Notes under the pieces: generated by a model
The model's input: the letters and a program-made list of their open reading frames with translations, nothing else
What the model was told of the DNA's origin: nothing
Database searches by the model: none
Made by a program: the position numbers and the translations under genes
Assembly (NCBI RefSeq): GCF_013393345.1
Contig: NZ_QJRF01000031.1
Location: forward strand, 62,001-126,000
From: Pseudomonas taiwanensis
GTDB lineage: Bacteria > Pseudomonadota > Gammaproteobacteria > Pseudomonadales > Pseudomonadaceae
Reading direction: 5' to 3'
DNA: 64,000 nucleotides
Part shown: piece by piece, positions 25,783 to 34,399 of the stretch
How positions within the stretch are numbered: the stretch's first letter is position 1
How the letters are laid out: every line of letters begins with the position of its first letter

Positions 25783-25985
25783 CCCCTCTCCCACCGGGAG
25801 AGGGGTTGGGGCGGGCTGCGTTCAGATGAGGGGAGTTTGAGTTGGCAGGATGCTTCGAGTGAAGCGAAGCCGCCCTCACCCCAGCCCCGCTTCGCGCCCC
25901 AGCCTGATCGCTTCGCGCTTAGGCGCTCATCGGCACTGGAAGCGGTGCTTCCAAAGACGTGCCTCTTCGCCCCAGAGGGAGAGGG
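25783..25985. repeat. Hairpin repeat plus inverted extended copy
   Basis: Within the 290-bp gap after speB. One part is an intact hairpin CCCCTCTCCC-ACC-GGGAGAGGGG (25783-25805). The other, on the reverse strand at about 25867-25985, is the same hairpin with its right arm replaced by an element of about 85 bp that includes TGGAAGC-N3-GCTTCCA. The element nearly matches the copy at about 12580-12665. No gene. Confidence 0.65.
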
Positions 25986-25997
25986 AGCCGTCCGTGC

Positions 25998-26031
25998 CAA
26001 AAAAGACGCGGGCCCAACCACAGACCCGCGT
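25998..26031 (-). terminator. Terminator of the CoA-transferase gene
   Basis: On the minus strand, ACGCGGG (26031-26025) pairs with CCCGCGT (26012-26006) around a 12-nt loop, and is followed by C and a run of six T. It lies 16 bp after the CoA-transferase stop. Confidence 0.75.
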
Positions 26032-26046
26032 TTCACGCACGAAACT

Positions 26047-27606
26047 TCAATCAGGCTGGATCAACTCACGCAACCCAATCCGCGCCTCGCGAAACAGCCG
26101 CGCATCCATCAACTTCGGCTCGCGCACGATGGGGCGGAAATCCATGCGTTGCAGGATGTCCCGCTCTAGCTCCACGCCCGGCGCGATCTCGATCAACTCC
26201 AAGCCTTCGGTCGTCAGGCGGAACACGCAGCGCTCGGTGACATAGAGCACCGGCTTTCCGGATTCCGCAGCCAGGCGACCGGCGAAGGTACGGTGTTCCA
26301 CCTCGCGGACGAACTTGCGCACGTCGCCGTCCTTCACGATGCGCAGCGCGCCATCCTCGATGCGAATGTCCTGGCTGCCAGTGCTGAAGGTGCCAACGAA
26401 CACCACCGCCTTGGCGTTCTGGCTGATGTTGATGAAGCCGCCGGCACCGGCCAATCGACTGCCGAAGCGGGAGACGTTGAGGTTGCCTTCGGCGTCCGCC
26501 TGGGCGAGGCCGAGGAAGGCGATGTCCAGGCCGCCGCCGTCGTAGAAGTCGAACTGGTAGGGCTGGTCGATCAGCGCGCTGTGGTTGCTCGCCGCGCCGA
26601 AGTCGAGACCCGAAGCAGGGACGCCGCCGATGACACCGGGTTCGGCGGTCAGGGTCAGCAGGTCGATTACCCCTTCCTCGGCGGCCACCGCTGCCACCCC
26701 TTCGGGCATGCCGATACCGAGGTTGACCACTGCCCCTGGCAGTAGCTCCAGTGCGGCGCGGCGGGCGATCAGCTTGCGCAGGTCCAGCGGCATGGGCGCC
26801 AGGCTGTCCACCGGCACCCGCACCTCGGCGGCAAAGGCCGGGTTGTAGTGGGTGGCGAAGGTCTGCTGGTGGTTTTCCGGTTGGGCCACCACCACGCAAT
26901 CCACGAGGATGCCGGGGATCTTCACCTCACGTGGATTCAGCGAGCCGCGCGACACCACGCGCTCCACCTGGGCGATCACCAGACCGCCGGAATTACGCGC
27001 GGCCATGGCGATGGCGAGGCTCTCGATGGTCAGTGCCTCGCGCTCCATGGACAGGTTGCCGTCCTCGTCGGCGCTGGTGGCGCGGATCACCCCGACGTTG
27101 ATCGGGAAGGCCTTGTAGAACAGGTAGTCCTCGCCCTCGATGGGCATGCGCCGCACCAGTTCCTCGGTGGTCCGCGCATTCAGCTTGCCGCCGCCGAACT
27201 CGGGGTCGACGAAGGTGCCGAGGCCAACCCTGGACAACTGCCCTGGCTTGCCCGCAGCGATGTCGCGGAACAGCTGGGAGATCACCCCCTGAGGCAGGTT
27301 GTAGGCCTCGATGCGGTTTTCCACGGCGAGCTTCTGCAAGCCAGGCACCAGGCCCCAGTGGCCGCCGATCACCCGACGCACCAGGCCTTCATGGGCCAGG
27401 TGGTTGAGACCACGACCCTTGCCGTCGCCTTGCCCGGCCGCATACACCAGGGTCAGTCCTTGCGGCGCCTGTTCTGCGGCGAAGCGCTGTTCCAGGGCGA
27501 TGGCGATTTCCTCGGCGAATCCGATGCCGACGAAGCCCCCGGTGGCCAGGTTGGCGTTGTCCGGAATCCTGGCCACCGCTTCGGCGGCGCTCATCACTTT
27601 GCTCAT
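26047..27606 (-). CDS. Acyl-CoA:acetate CoA-transferase (YdiF/Pct-like, fused alpha-beta)
   Basis: Single-chain CoA-transferase of 519 residues in which the alpha (about 1-270) and beta (about 275-519) subunit domains are fused. It activates a short-chain acid by transferring CoA from acetyl-CoA or a similar donor. The candidate nucleophile is Glu322 in [14 protein letters not shown]; the alpha-domain signature [14 protein letters not shown] and beta-domain signature [13 protein letters not shown] are present. It lies 165 bp downstream of a GntP-type permease on the same strand and probably belongs to the sigma54-controlled unit. Likely substrates are hydroxy- or keto-acids of four or so carbons; not determined. 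Confidence 0.85.
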   Translation of the reverse strand: MSKVMSAAEAVARIPDNANLATGGFVGIGFAEEIAIALEQRFAAEQAPQGLTLVYAAGQGDGKGRGLNHLAHEGLVRRVIGGHWGLVPGLQKLAVENRIEAYNLPQGVISQLFRDIAAGKPGQLSRVGLGTFVDPEFGGGKLNARTTEELVRRMPIEGEDYLFYKAFPINVGVIRATSADEDGNLSMEREALTIESLAIAMAARNSGGLVIAQVERVVSRGSLNPREVKIPGILVDCVVVAQPENHQQTFATHYNPAFAAEVRVPVDSLAPMPLDLRKLIARRAALELLPGAVVNLGIGMPEGVAAVAAEEGVIDLLTLTAEPGVIGGVPASGLDFGAASNHSALIDQPYQFDFYDGGGLDIAFLGLAQADAEGNLNVSRFGSRLAGAGGFINISQNAKAVVFVGTFSTGSQDIRIEDGALRIVKDGDVRKFVREVEHRTFAGRLAAESGKPVLYVTERCVFRLTTEGLELIEIAPGVELERDILQRMDFRPIVREPKLMDARLFREARIGLRELIQPD

Positions 27607-27639
27607 GGTTGTCCTCGAGCGGTTGAAGCTGAATACGGG

Positions 27640-27746
27640 GGAGCTGCTTTTCCTGTGGGGGCGATTTCAATCGCTGAGGGCTGCGCAGCGGCCCCATAGG
27701 GCAACCCTTCGGGCTGCTTAGCGAATGAATTCGCCCCCACAAGTGA
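27640..27746. repeat. Paired GTGGGGGCGA / TCGCCCCCAC repeat
   Basis: CTGTGGGGGCGATT... opens and ...GCGAATGAATTCGCCCCCAC (palindrome at 27721-27734) closes an element of about 100 bp with inverted ends, located between the GntP permease and CoA-transferase genes. Confidence 0.65.
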
Positions 27747-27771
27747 AGGCCCATGACAGTGGGGTGGTGCA

Positions 27772-29160
27772 TCAGAAACTGCCGAACGCGGTACCCAGCA
27801 CGATCACCAACACCAGCGGCACCACTGGCAGCAGGGCGCTGGTCATGAACACGTACTTGTAGGAGTCGCGGTGGGTCAGCTTGCAGATGGCAAGCAGGGT
27901 GATAACCGCGCCGTTGTGCGGCAGGGTGTCGAGGCTGCCGGAGGCCAGGGCGGCGACGCGGTGCAGCAGCTCGGGGCTGATGCCGGCGGCATTGGCCATT
28001 TCCAGGTACTGGGCGCCGAGGGCCTTGAGGGCGATGGACATGCCACCGGAGGCCGAGCCGGTGATACCGGCCAGGGCGCTGACGGTCAGGGCTTCGGACA
28101 CCAGCGGGTTGCCCGGCGCCACGTTGAGCAGAAGGTCGCGGAGCACCACGAAGCCCGCCAGCGAGGCAATAACACTGCCGTAGCCCACCTCGGAGGCGGT
28201 ATTTAGCACCGGCAGCATGGCGCCGAAGGTGCCGTCGTTGACGCTCTTCTTCAGGTTGACCCAGCGCCGCCAGTGCAGCACCACCAGCAGCAGAATGGCG
28301 GCGGTGAGGGCGATGATGATGGCCCAGATACCGATCACCGAGCGGGCGTCCTGCAGGCCGCCGAACTCCGGTTTGGCCAGGTAGCTGGTGTCGAGGCCGG
28401 GCAGGTAGACCTTGGCCATCAGGAAGTTCAGCACGATCACCACCAGGATCGGCAGCAGCGCCACCCAGAAGCCGGAGCTCGGCTGGTTGTCCTGCCCGTG
28501 CGGATCGTCGGCGTGGTCGCCGTAGCCTTCACCGGCGGCAATCAGCTTGCGGGCCTCGTTGCTCAGCCACCAGGAACCCAGGGCGAAGATCACCACGCCC
28601 GCGAGCAGACCGAGGCCGGGCGCGGCGAAGGTATCGGTGCCGAAGAAGGGGATCGGGATGGCGTTGGTGATGGCGGGGGTGCCGGGCAGGGCCGTCATGG
28701 TGAAGGTGAAGGAGCCCAGGGCGATGGCGCCCGGCAGGATGCGCTTGGGAATGCCCGCCTCGCGGAACAGCGCCGCGCCAATGGGATAGACCGCGAAAGC
28801 CACCACGAACAGCGATACACCGCCGTAAGTGAGGATGCCGCAGGCGATGACGATGGCCAGCACGGCACGGGAGCTGCCGATCCTGCTGACGATGTTGTGG
28901 GCGATGGCGCGGGCGGAGCCGGAGTCGTCCATCAACTTGCCGAAGATGGCGCCGAGCATGAACAGCGGGAAGAACTGGATCAGGTAGCCGCCGAGCGCCT
29001 TCATGAAGACCTGGGTGTAGGTCGGCAGCAGCAGCGCCGCGTCACCGGTGAACAACACCGCGAGCAGGGCCAGCAGGGGTGCGAGAAGCAGGACGTTGAT
29101 GCCTCGGTAGGCGAGGTACATCAGCAGAGCGAGCGAAATCAGGATGCCTAGGGTGCCCAT
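27772..29160 (-). CDS. GntP-family permease
   Basis: Inner-membrane carboxylate/proton symporter of 462 residues with about 12-14 hydrophobic segments, beginning LGILISLALLMYLAYRGINVLLLAPLLALLAV. Family motifs include GGYLIQFFPLFMLGAIFGKLMDDSGSA and a conserved ASGSLDTLPHNGAVITLL near the C-terminus. ATG 29160 is preceded by AAGAAGGAAG; a longer frame upstream would run through the sigma54 promoter. Such permeases near CoA-transferases and sigma54 regulators typically import hydroxybutyrate or similar acids, as in the P. aeruginosa HbcR locus known to me. The exact substrate is inferred. Confidence 0.85.
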   Translation of the reverse strand: MGTLGILISLALLMYLAYRGINVLLLAPLLALLAVLFTGDAALLLPTYTQVFMKALGGYLIQFFPLFMLGAIFGKLMDDSGSARAIAHNIVSRIGSSRAVLAIVIACGILTYGGVSLFVVAFAVYPIGAALFREAGIPKRILPGAIALGSFTFTMTALPGTPAITNAIPIPFFGTDTFAAPGLGLLAGVVIFALGSWWLSNEARKLIAAGEGYGDHADDPHGQDNQPSSGFWVALLPILVVIVLNFLMAKVYLPGLDTSYLAKPEFGGLQDARSVIGIWAIIIALTAAILLLVVLHWRRWVNLKKSVNDGTFGAMLPVLNTASEVGYGSVIASLAGFVVLRDLLLNVAPGNPLVSEALTVSALAGITGSASGGMSIALKALGAQYLEMANAAGISPELLHRVAALASGSLDTLPHNGAVITLLAICKLTHRDSYKYVFMTSALLPVVPLVLVIVLGTAFGSF

Positions 29161-29220
29161 GGGGACTTCCTTCTTGTTGTTGTTTTCCGCTGCGTCGGGG
29201 CGGCGGGTGGAAGGCGTTAG

Positions 29221-29238
29221 AGCGAAAGCTGTGCCAAG
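29221..29238 (-). promoter_or_regulatory. Sigma54 (-24/-12) promoter of the GntP permease gene
   Basis: Read on the minus strand: CTTGGCACAGCTTTCGCT. It matches the sigma54 consensus (C/T)TGGCACG-N4-TTGC(A/T), with the invariant GG and GC separated by exactly 10 nt. It lies about 60 bp upstream of ATG 29160. The adjacent gene encodes a sigma54 activator, which strongly supports the call. Confidence 0.75.
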
Positions 29239-29313
29239 TGTTGAGGGAAGGGGCAGGACGGCTCTGGGGCGGTGGTTACAGGGAAATGGTGGTATTTGGT
29301 AGGAAAATGGATT

Positions 29314-29373
29314 GTCCATTTTTTTGGGCAGTGCCCAGAAACTTGGACGCTCGATGTGTCCATAAATTTGGAC
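29314..29373 (-). promoter_or_regulatory. Three GTCCA-N6-TGGAC dyads: candidate enhancer for the sigma54 activator
   Basis: Three dyads of the same form occur at 29314-29329 (GTCCA-N6-TGGGC), 29333-29348 (GCCCA-N6-TGGAC) and 29358-29373 (GTCCA-N6-TGGAC, perfect). They lie roughly 75-150 bp upstream of the -24/-12 promoter, the usual place for activator sites. Seen directly; binding is inferred. Confidence 0.6.
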
Positions 29374-29394
29374 GATCCGGCTGGACTGATCCTT

Positions 29395-29496
29395 GTGGGG
29401 GCGAATTCATTCGCTAAGGGACGCGCAGCGTCCCCCTTGGGATTCAGAAGGGCAGCCCTGCGGCCTGCTTAGCGAATGAATTCGCCCCCACAGGAA
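29395..29496. repeat. Paired GTGGGGGCGA / TCGCCCCCAC repeat
   Basis: Two inverted GCGAATTCATTCGC-type palindromes (29401-29414 and 29472-29485) with flanking GTGGGGG / CCCCCAC bound an element of about 100 bp. It lies just downstream of the sigma54 activator gene and upstream of the enhancer dyads. Confidence 0.7.
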
Positions 29497-29514
29497 AAGC
29501 AAAGGCCCGCGTCG

Positions 29515-30960
29515 TTACAACCCATGCACCTGCAACTTGTTGTACAGGCTGGCCCGGGCGATACCGAGGCGTTCGGCGGCCTGGGTGCGGTTGCCATTGC
29601 AGGCCGCCAGGGCGGCGAGGATGGCCTGGCGTTCGGCGGCGGCCATGCTGTCGGCCAGGGCGCGGACATCGCCTGTCATGGGCGTGAGAGCGGGGTTGGT
29701 CGCCGGCAGCGGATTCACCAGCAGCGTGCGCAGGGACTCGCCACTGAGCGGTCCGGCTTCACTGAGCATCTGCGCGCGCTCCAGCAGGTTGCGCAGCTCG
29801 CGCACATTCCCCGGCCAACGCTGGGCCTGGAGCAACTGCTGGGCGCCTTCGGCCAGTTCCAGCGGTGGCTGGCCGGAGCGGCTGGCGATGTCGTCCAGCA
29901 GGTGCTCGATCAGTACCGGCAGATCCTCGCGGCGTTCGCGCAGGGGCGGCAGGCGCAGGGCCAGCACGTTGAGGCGGTAGTAGAGGTCTTCGCGGAACTG
30001 CCCGGCGGCCACCTTGGCTTCCAGGTCCACATGGGTGGCAGCGATCACCCGTACGTTCAGCGCTTTCACCTGATTGGAGCCCAGGGGCTCCACCTCCTGT
30101 TCCTGCAGCACGCGGAGCATCTTCGCCTGCAGGGGCAGCGGCAGGTCGCCGATCTCGTCGAGGAACAGCGTACCGCCATCGGCCAATTCGAACTTGCCGG
30201 CGCGGGCGCGCTTGTCGGCGCCGGTAAAGGCGCCAGGGGCGGTGCCGAAGAGTTCGGCTTCCACCAGGGATTCCGGAATCGCCGCCACGTTCACCGCCAC
30301 GAAGGGCCCGTTGGCGCGCAGGGACTGGTTGTGGATGCCCTGGGCCAGCAGTTCCTTGCCAGTGCCGGTTTCGCCACGCAGCAGCACGGTGGCGTCTAGC
30401 TGTGCGGCACGGCGGGCCTGGCGCTTGACCTCGGCAGCGGCGGCGCTGCTGCCGATGAAGCCGGCGATGGTGTAGCGGGCGCGACGGGCCTTGGCCAGTT
30501 CGCGCTGCGCGGCGGCGAGCTGGGTCTGCAGCTGGTTGTACTTGGCCATGACCGGCTGCAGGTGGCGGGCGCGGTCGAACAGCACGAAACCGAGCGCCCC
30601 CACCAGCGTGCCGTCTTCATCGCGCAGCGGAATGCGGGTGACCACGAAGTGCTCGTCGCCGAAGGCCATCAGGTCGAGCATGCTCGGCTGGCCGTTCTGC
30701 ACCACTTCGCGGAGGCGGCTGGCGGGCAGCACTTCCTCGATTTCCTTGCCGAGCACGCTGCGCGGATCGCGGATGCCGACCTTCTCGGCGTATTTGTCGT
30801 TGATCCAGACGATCCGTGCCTGGCGATTCACCGCGATGGTGCCTTCGCACTGGGCATTGAGGTGATCGAACAGCAGCGGCATCGCCACTTCGCGGAAGCG
30901 TTCGGGAGAGACGCCGATGACCAGACCGTTGTGGTCGATGTCTTCGCTGGCGATGGGCAT
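29515..30960 (-). CDS. Sigma54-dependent enhancer-binding regulator with PAS sensor
   Basis: Activator of 481 residues. A PAS domain (about 30-130; EGTIAVNRQARIVWINDKYAEKVG) is followed by a short coiled region and an AAA+ domain with Walker A GETGTGKE (196-203) and the sigma54-contacting GAFTGA (243-248). A Fis-type helix-turn-helix ends the protein (CNGNRTQAAERLGIARASLYNKL). GAFTGA is intact, so it should activate sigma54 promoters; the -24/-12 site before the GntP gene is the natural target. Architecture recalls HbcR of hydroxybutyrate catabolism. The ligand is unknown. Confidence 0.88.
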   Translation of the reverse strand: MPIASEDIDHNGLVIGVSPERFREVAMPLLFDHLNAQCEGTIAVNRQARIVWINDKYAEKVGIRDPRSVLGKEIEEVLPASRLREVVQNGQPSMLDLMAFGDEHFVVTRIPLRDEDGTLVGALGFVLFDRARHLQPVMAKYNQLQTQLAAAQRELAKARRARYTIAGFIGSSAAAAEVKRQARRAAQLDATVLLRGETGTGKELLAQGIHNQSLRANGPFVAVNVAAIPESLVEAELFGTAPGAFTGADKRARAGKFELADGGTLFLDEIGDLPLPLQAKMLRVLQEQEVEPLGSNQVKALNVRVIAATHVDLEAKVAAGQFREDLYYRLNVLALRLPPLRERREDLPVLIEHLLDDIASRSGQPPLELAEGAQQLLQAQRWPGNVRELRNLLERAQMLSEAGPLSGESLRTLLVNPLPATNPALTPMTGDVRALADSMAAAERQAILAALAACNGNRTQAAERLGIARASLYNKLQVHGL

Positions 30961-31076
30961 GGCAGGGCATCCGGCTGAAACATCAGGCAGCGATTATGGG
31001 GGTGTGCCGGATGAACGCCTAGCCTGTACTAAGGTCGTTAACCAGGCGTACGGCTTTTCACACAAGGAGCAACTTC

Positions 31077-31235
31077 ATGGACCTTCTTCGCATCCTCATC
31101 GCCATCCTCCTGCCGCCGCTGGGCGTGTTCCTGCAGGTGGGCTTTGGCGGCGCCTTCTGGCTGAACATCCTCCTGACCCTGCTGGGCTACATCCCCGGCA
31201 TCGTCCACGCGGTGTACATCATCGCCAAGCGCTGA
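31077..31235 (+). CDS. Pmp3/YqaE-family small membrane protein
   Basis: Peptide of 52 residues with two hydrophobic helices (LLRILIAILLPPLGVFLQVG and FWLNILLTLLGYIPGIVHAVYII), the LPPLGVFLQVG motif marking the UPF0057/Pmp3 family. ATG 31077 follows ACAAGGAGC at good spacing. Members affect membrane potential and salt or cold tolerance in yeast and plants; the bacterial role is poorly known. It stands alone between the sigma54 regulator and a repeat unit. Confidence 0.85.
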   Translation: MDLLRILIAILLPPLGVFLQVGFGGAFWLNILLTLLGYIPGIVHAVYIIAKR

Positions 31236-31253
31236 GACCGAGGTTGCTCTCCT

Positions 31254-31332
31254 GTAGGTTGGGCAGAGCGCAGCGAAGCCCAACAATTGCGAGCTGAGTC
31301 GTTGGGCTTCGCGTAGCTCAGCCCCAACCTAC
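31254..31332. repeat. GTAGGTTGGGCAGAGCG repeat unit
   Basis: GTAGGTTGGGCAGAGCGCAG... and its inverse ...CCCAACCTAC bound a 79-bp unit, between the Pmp3 gene and the EamA gene. It is the same family as 22402-22476. Confidence 0.7.
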
Positions 31333-31345
31333 CGCTGCACCGAGG

Positions 31346-32194
31346 CTAATCCACCATCTTGATCAGCAGGATGCCGGCGGTGACCACGCAGGCGGCGAGG
31401 ATGCGGCGGATGCCGAAGGGCTCCTTGAACACCAGGCTGGCGATGATGGCGGCGATGATCACGCTGCTTTCGCGCAGGGCGGCGACCTTGGCCACGTTGT
31501 CCAGGGTCATGGCGAACAGCACCAGGCCGTAGGCCACGCAGTAGTTGAAGCCGCCGAACAGACCGATGCGCCAGTTGTCGCGGGCAAAACGCAGGACCAG
31601 CGGGCCACGGCGCATCCAGGCCACCACCGGAATGGTCATGCTCTGCATCAGCGTCAGGTAGACCACGAACTGCAGGACGCTGTCGGCACGGCGCACGCCC
31701 TGGGCGTCGATCAGCGTGTAGAGCGCCACCCCGGCGCCGGCCAGCGCCGCGCAGCCCAGGGCTTTCAGCGCATTGGATTCGAGGCGGGTGGAGAGCAGGC
31801 TGAGGATACCGACAGAAATCAGCACGATGCCCAGCAGCATGGCGCCTGACAGGTGCTCGCCAAACACCAGCCCCGCAGATAGCGCCACCAACAGCGGTGG
31901 CAGGCCGCGCACCACCGGGTAGACCTGGCCGAAATCACCGTAGTGGTAGGCGCGGATCAGCAGCAGCCGGTAGAGGGTGTTCACCACCACCGACAAGCCG
32001 ATCAGCCCCCAGACCACCAGCGGCGGTGGGCCCACCAGGGGGAGCAGGGCAATGCTGAAGCAGAAGGCCACGCTATCCACCAGCGCCATGGAGGACAGCC
32101 GGTCGCTGCCGGCCTTGATCACCGCGTTCCAGCTCGCGTGCATCAGCGCGGAAAGCAGCACCACCAGCGTGGCGAGGTCGGTATCGGCGAGCAC
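31346..32194 (-). CDS. EamA/DMT-family membrane transporter
   Basis: Inner-membrane protein of 282 residues with ten hydrophobic helices in two EamA repeats (VVLLSALMHASWNAVIKAGSD at the start; GGFNYCVAYGLVLFAMTLDNVAKVAALRESSVIIAAIIASLVFKEPFG, key part of the second repeat). Family members export amino acids, metabolites or drugs. It is divergent from a LysR-type gene, which probably regulates it. The substrate cannot be deduced. Confidence 0.85.
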   Translation of the reverse strand: MLADTDLATLVVLLSALMHASWNAVIKAGSDRLSSMALVDSVAFCFSIALLPLVGPPPLVVWGLIGLSVVVNTLYRLLLIRAYHYGDFGQVYPVVRGLPPLLVALSAGLVFGEHLSGAMLLGIVLISVGILSLLSTRLESNALKALGCAALAGAGVALYTLIDAQGVRRADSVLQFVVYLTLMQSMTIPVVAWMRRGPLVLRFARDNWRIGLFGGFNYCVAYGLVLFAMTLDNVAKVAALRESSVIIAAIIASLVFKEPFGIRRILAACVVTAGILLIKMVD

Positions 32195-32310
32195 GGGAAA
32201 CTCCAGGGCGGGAAAGCTAAGGCAGGTGGCAGCTAGCGTGCGGGTTCATCGATCTATCATTCAAATCGTTTATCGTTATCCGTCGAATAAGTCTTGCTGA
32301 TGGGGTGGCC

Positions 32311-33189
32311 ATGAACCTGTTCCAGCTCCGCGCTTTCGATGCGGTGGTCCGCGAAGGTAGCTTCACCCGCGCCGCTGAGCGCCTGTGCATCAGCCAGCCG
32401 GCAGTGACGGGGCATGTGAAGGCACTGGAGGAGCATTACCAGGTGCAGCTCTTGCGCCGCAGCGCCCGGCAGGTGGAACCCACCGAACTGGGCCGGCGCC
32501 TGGCTGCCATCAGCCACCAGTTGTTCGCCCTGGCGGACCGTGCCGAAGACTTGCTGGACAGCAGCCAGGCGCTGACGTCGGGTCGCCTGGACCTGGCAGC
32601 AGACAGTCCGCACCTGGTCATGCCGCTGCTGGCGCGGATGCGCGAGCGCTACCCCGGCGTGCGCATCAACCTGCGCCTGGGCAACACCCAGGAAACCCTG
32701 ACGGCGCTGTATGGCGAACGGGTGGACCTGGCCCTGGTCAGCGATATCGCGCCGCGTGCCGGCCTGCACCTGATGCCGCTGGGGGAAGCGCGGCTCTGCC
32801 TGCTGCTGCCGGCAGCACATCCCTGGGTTGACCGCCGCGATGCAGTGGCGCTGAACGAATTGCGGGGCCAGGTCCTGCTGCAACGAGAGCCCGGTTCACT
32901 GACCCGGCGCACCTTCGAGCGGGCCTGCGCCAGCCAGGAGCTGGAGTTGCCGGCAGACCTGGAGCTGAACAGCCGCGAAGCGATGATCGAGGCGGTGGCC
33001 GCCGGTATCGGGGTGAGCATCCTCTATGACCAGGAGGTGCCCAAGGACCCCCGGGTGAAAGTGCTTCCGCTCAAGGGCGAAGGGATGGTGAGCCGGCACT
33101 TCCTCGCCTGCCAGCAGCGGCACGCGGAGTTGCGAGCGGTGAAGGCGTTCTTCGAGGTGGCCGGGGATGTGGGGTATCCGAGCCCGTAG
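32311..33189 (+). CDS. LysR-family transcriptional regulator
   Basis: Regulator of 292 residues. The N-terminus FQLRAFDAVVREGSFTRAAERLCISQPAVTGHVKALE is a clear LysR helix-turn-helix, and the effector domain extends from about residue 90 to 285. ATG 32311 is used; a GTG two codons earlier is possible. It is divergent from the EamA gene with 116 bp between starts, so it likely governs that exporter and itself. Confidence 0.87.
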   Translation: MNLFQLRAFDAVVREGSFTRAAERLCISQPAVTGHVKALEEHYQVQLLRRSARQVEPTELGRRLAAISHQLFALADRAEDLLDSSQALTSGRLDLAADSPHLVMPLLARMRERYPGVRINLRLGNTQETLTALYGERVDLALVSDIAPRAGLHLMPLGEARLCLLLPAAHPWVDRRDAVALNELRGQVLLQREPGSLTRRTFERACASQELELPADLELNSREAMIEAVAAGIGVSILYDQEVPKDPRVKVLPLKGEGMVSRHFLACQQRHAELRAVKAFFEVAGDVGYPSP

Positions 33190-33204
33190 GCTCGGCTTTT
33201 CCTT

Positions 33205-33594
33205 GTGGGGGCGAATTCATTCGCCAAGAGCCACACAGCGGCCCCGTAGGTTGGTCCGAGCCAGCGAGGCCCAACGTGGCCAGGCACAGGCGTCGCAGCG
33301 TTGGGTTTCGCTACGCTCTACGCCAACCTACAAAAGCCGCCCCTCGCCAAGGCCGCGCAACGGCCCGTAGGTTGGTCCGAGCCCGTGAGGCCCTACGCGG
33401 CCAGGCGCAGGCTCTGCAACGTTGGGTTTCGCTACGCTCTACGCCAACCTACAAAAGCCGTCCCTCGCCAAGGCCGCGCAACGGCCCGTAGGTTGGTCCG
33501 AGCCCGCGAGGCCCAACGTGACCAGGCACAGGCTCTGCAGCGTTGGGCTTCGCTTCGCTCTGACGGAACGCCGCCCGCACCACCTACAAAAGCC
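33205..33594. repeat. Tandem 121-bp repeat array (three units) with a leading palindrome
   Basis: Starts of GTAGGTTGGTCCGAGCC occur at 33246, 33367 and 33488, exactly 121 bp apart. Each unit continues through GAGGCCC(A/T)ACG, GCGTTGGGTTTCGCT-like sequence and CCAACCTACAAAAGCC. The third unit is incomplete and diverged at its end, next to the solute-binding gene stop. A GCGAATTCATTCGC palindrome (33211-33224) precedes the array. No coding region is credible. Confidence 0.8.
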
Positions 33595-34374
33595 TCACTG
33601 AATCAGCTTGCTGACCTCGCCCTGGGGGAAGTAGCTGTCGTAGATCTTCTGGTAGGTGCCGTCGCGGCCGATGTTGACCAGGGACTGGTTGAAGCGGTCA
33701 CGCAGGGCCTCGTTGCCTTTGCGGAAGGCGATGCCGGCGCCTTTGCCGAAGTACTCCTCCTCGTCGTAGCTCGGGCCATTGAAGGCGAAGCCCTTGCCGC
33801 CTTCGCTCTGCAGGAAGTTTTCCTTGAGGTTGATGGCGTCGGCCATCATGGCGTCGACGCGGCCGGAGATCAGGTCCAGGTCGGCTTCCTGTTGCGAGCC
33901 GTACTGCACCATCTGCACACCGCGCGGCACGAGTTTGTCCTGCACGTAGCGGGCGTGAACGCTGCCGCGCAACACAGCCACGCGCAGGCCGTCGAGGGGA
34001 CCCTCGGCAGTGATCTCGGGGCGGTCCTTGCGGGTGACGAAGCGGGCCGGGGTCTTGTAGTAGCTCTGACTGAAATCGACCACCTTGAGACGGACTTCGG
34101 TGACGGTCATCGACGACATGATGGCGTCGATCTTCTTCACCCGCAGCGCCGGGATGAGGCCATCGAAGGGCTGCTCGACCCAGGTGCAGGTGACTTTCAT
34201 CTCCGCGCAGAGCGCGTTGCCAACGTCGATCTCGAAGCCGGCCAGGCTGCCGTCGGCTTTCTTGTAGGAGAAGGGCGGGTAGCTGGCTTCGACGCCGATG
34301 CGCAGGCTGTCCTGGGCCATGGCCTGGGTACCGGCGAGCAGGGCGAGGACGCCGACGAGAATGTGCTTTTTCAT
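33595..34374 (-). CDS. Periplasmic amino acid-type solute-binding protein (family 3)
   Basis: Periplasmic binding protein of 259 residues of the lysine/arginine/ornithine-cystine type. Signal peptide MKKHILVGVLALLAGTQAMA, then DSLRIGVEASYPPFSYKKADGSLAGFEIDVGNALC, with the FDGLIPALRVKKIDAIMSSMTVTEVR hinge region. No cognate permease or ATPase is adjacent. It lies 25 bp downstream of a cytosine deaminase-like gene on the same strand, so it is probably part of the degradative unit and recognises its substrate or a product. ATG 34372-34374 opens on the signal peptide; longer starts do not. Confidence 0.85.
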   Translation of the reverse strand: MKKHILVGVLALLAGTQAMAQDSLRIGVEASYPPFSYKKADGSLAGFEIDVGNALCAEMKVTCTWVEQPFDGLIPALRVKKIDAIMSSMTVTEVRLKVVDFSQSYYKTPARFVTRKDRPEITAEGPLDGLRVAVLRGSVHARYVQDKLVPRGVQMVQYGSQQEADLDLISGRVDAMMADAINLKENFLQSEGGKGFAFNGPSYDEEEYFGKGAGIAFRKGNEALRDRFNQSLVNIGRDGTYQKIYDSYFPQGEVSKLIQ

Positions 34375-34399
34375 GCTGGATGATCTCGGGTGGTTAAGT

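Noticed and set aside
33246-33594. Plus-strand open frame across the 121-bp repeats
   Set aside because: The encoded repeats (such as ARREAQRDQAQ) arise from a repeat length that nearly keeps frame. There is no ribosome-binding site or family, and the third unit breaks the pattern.
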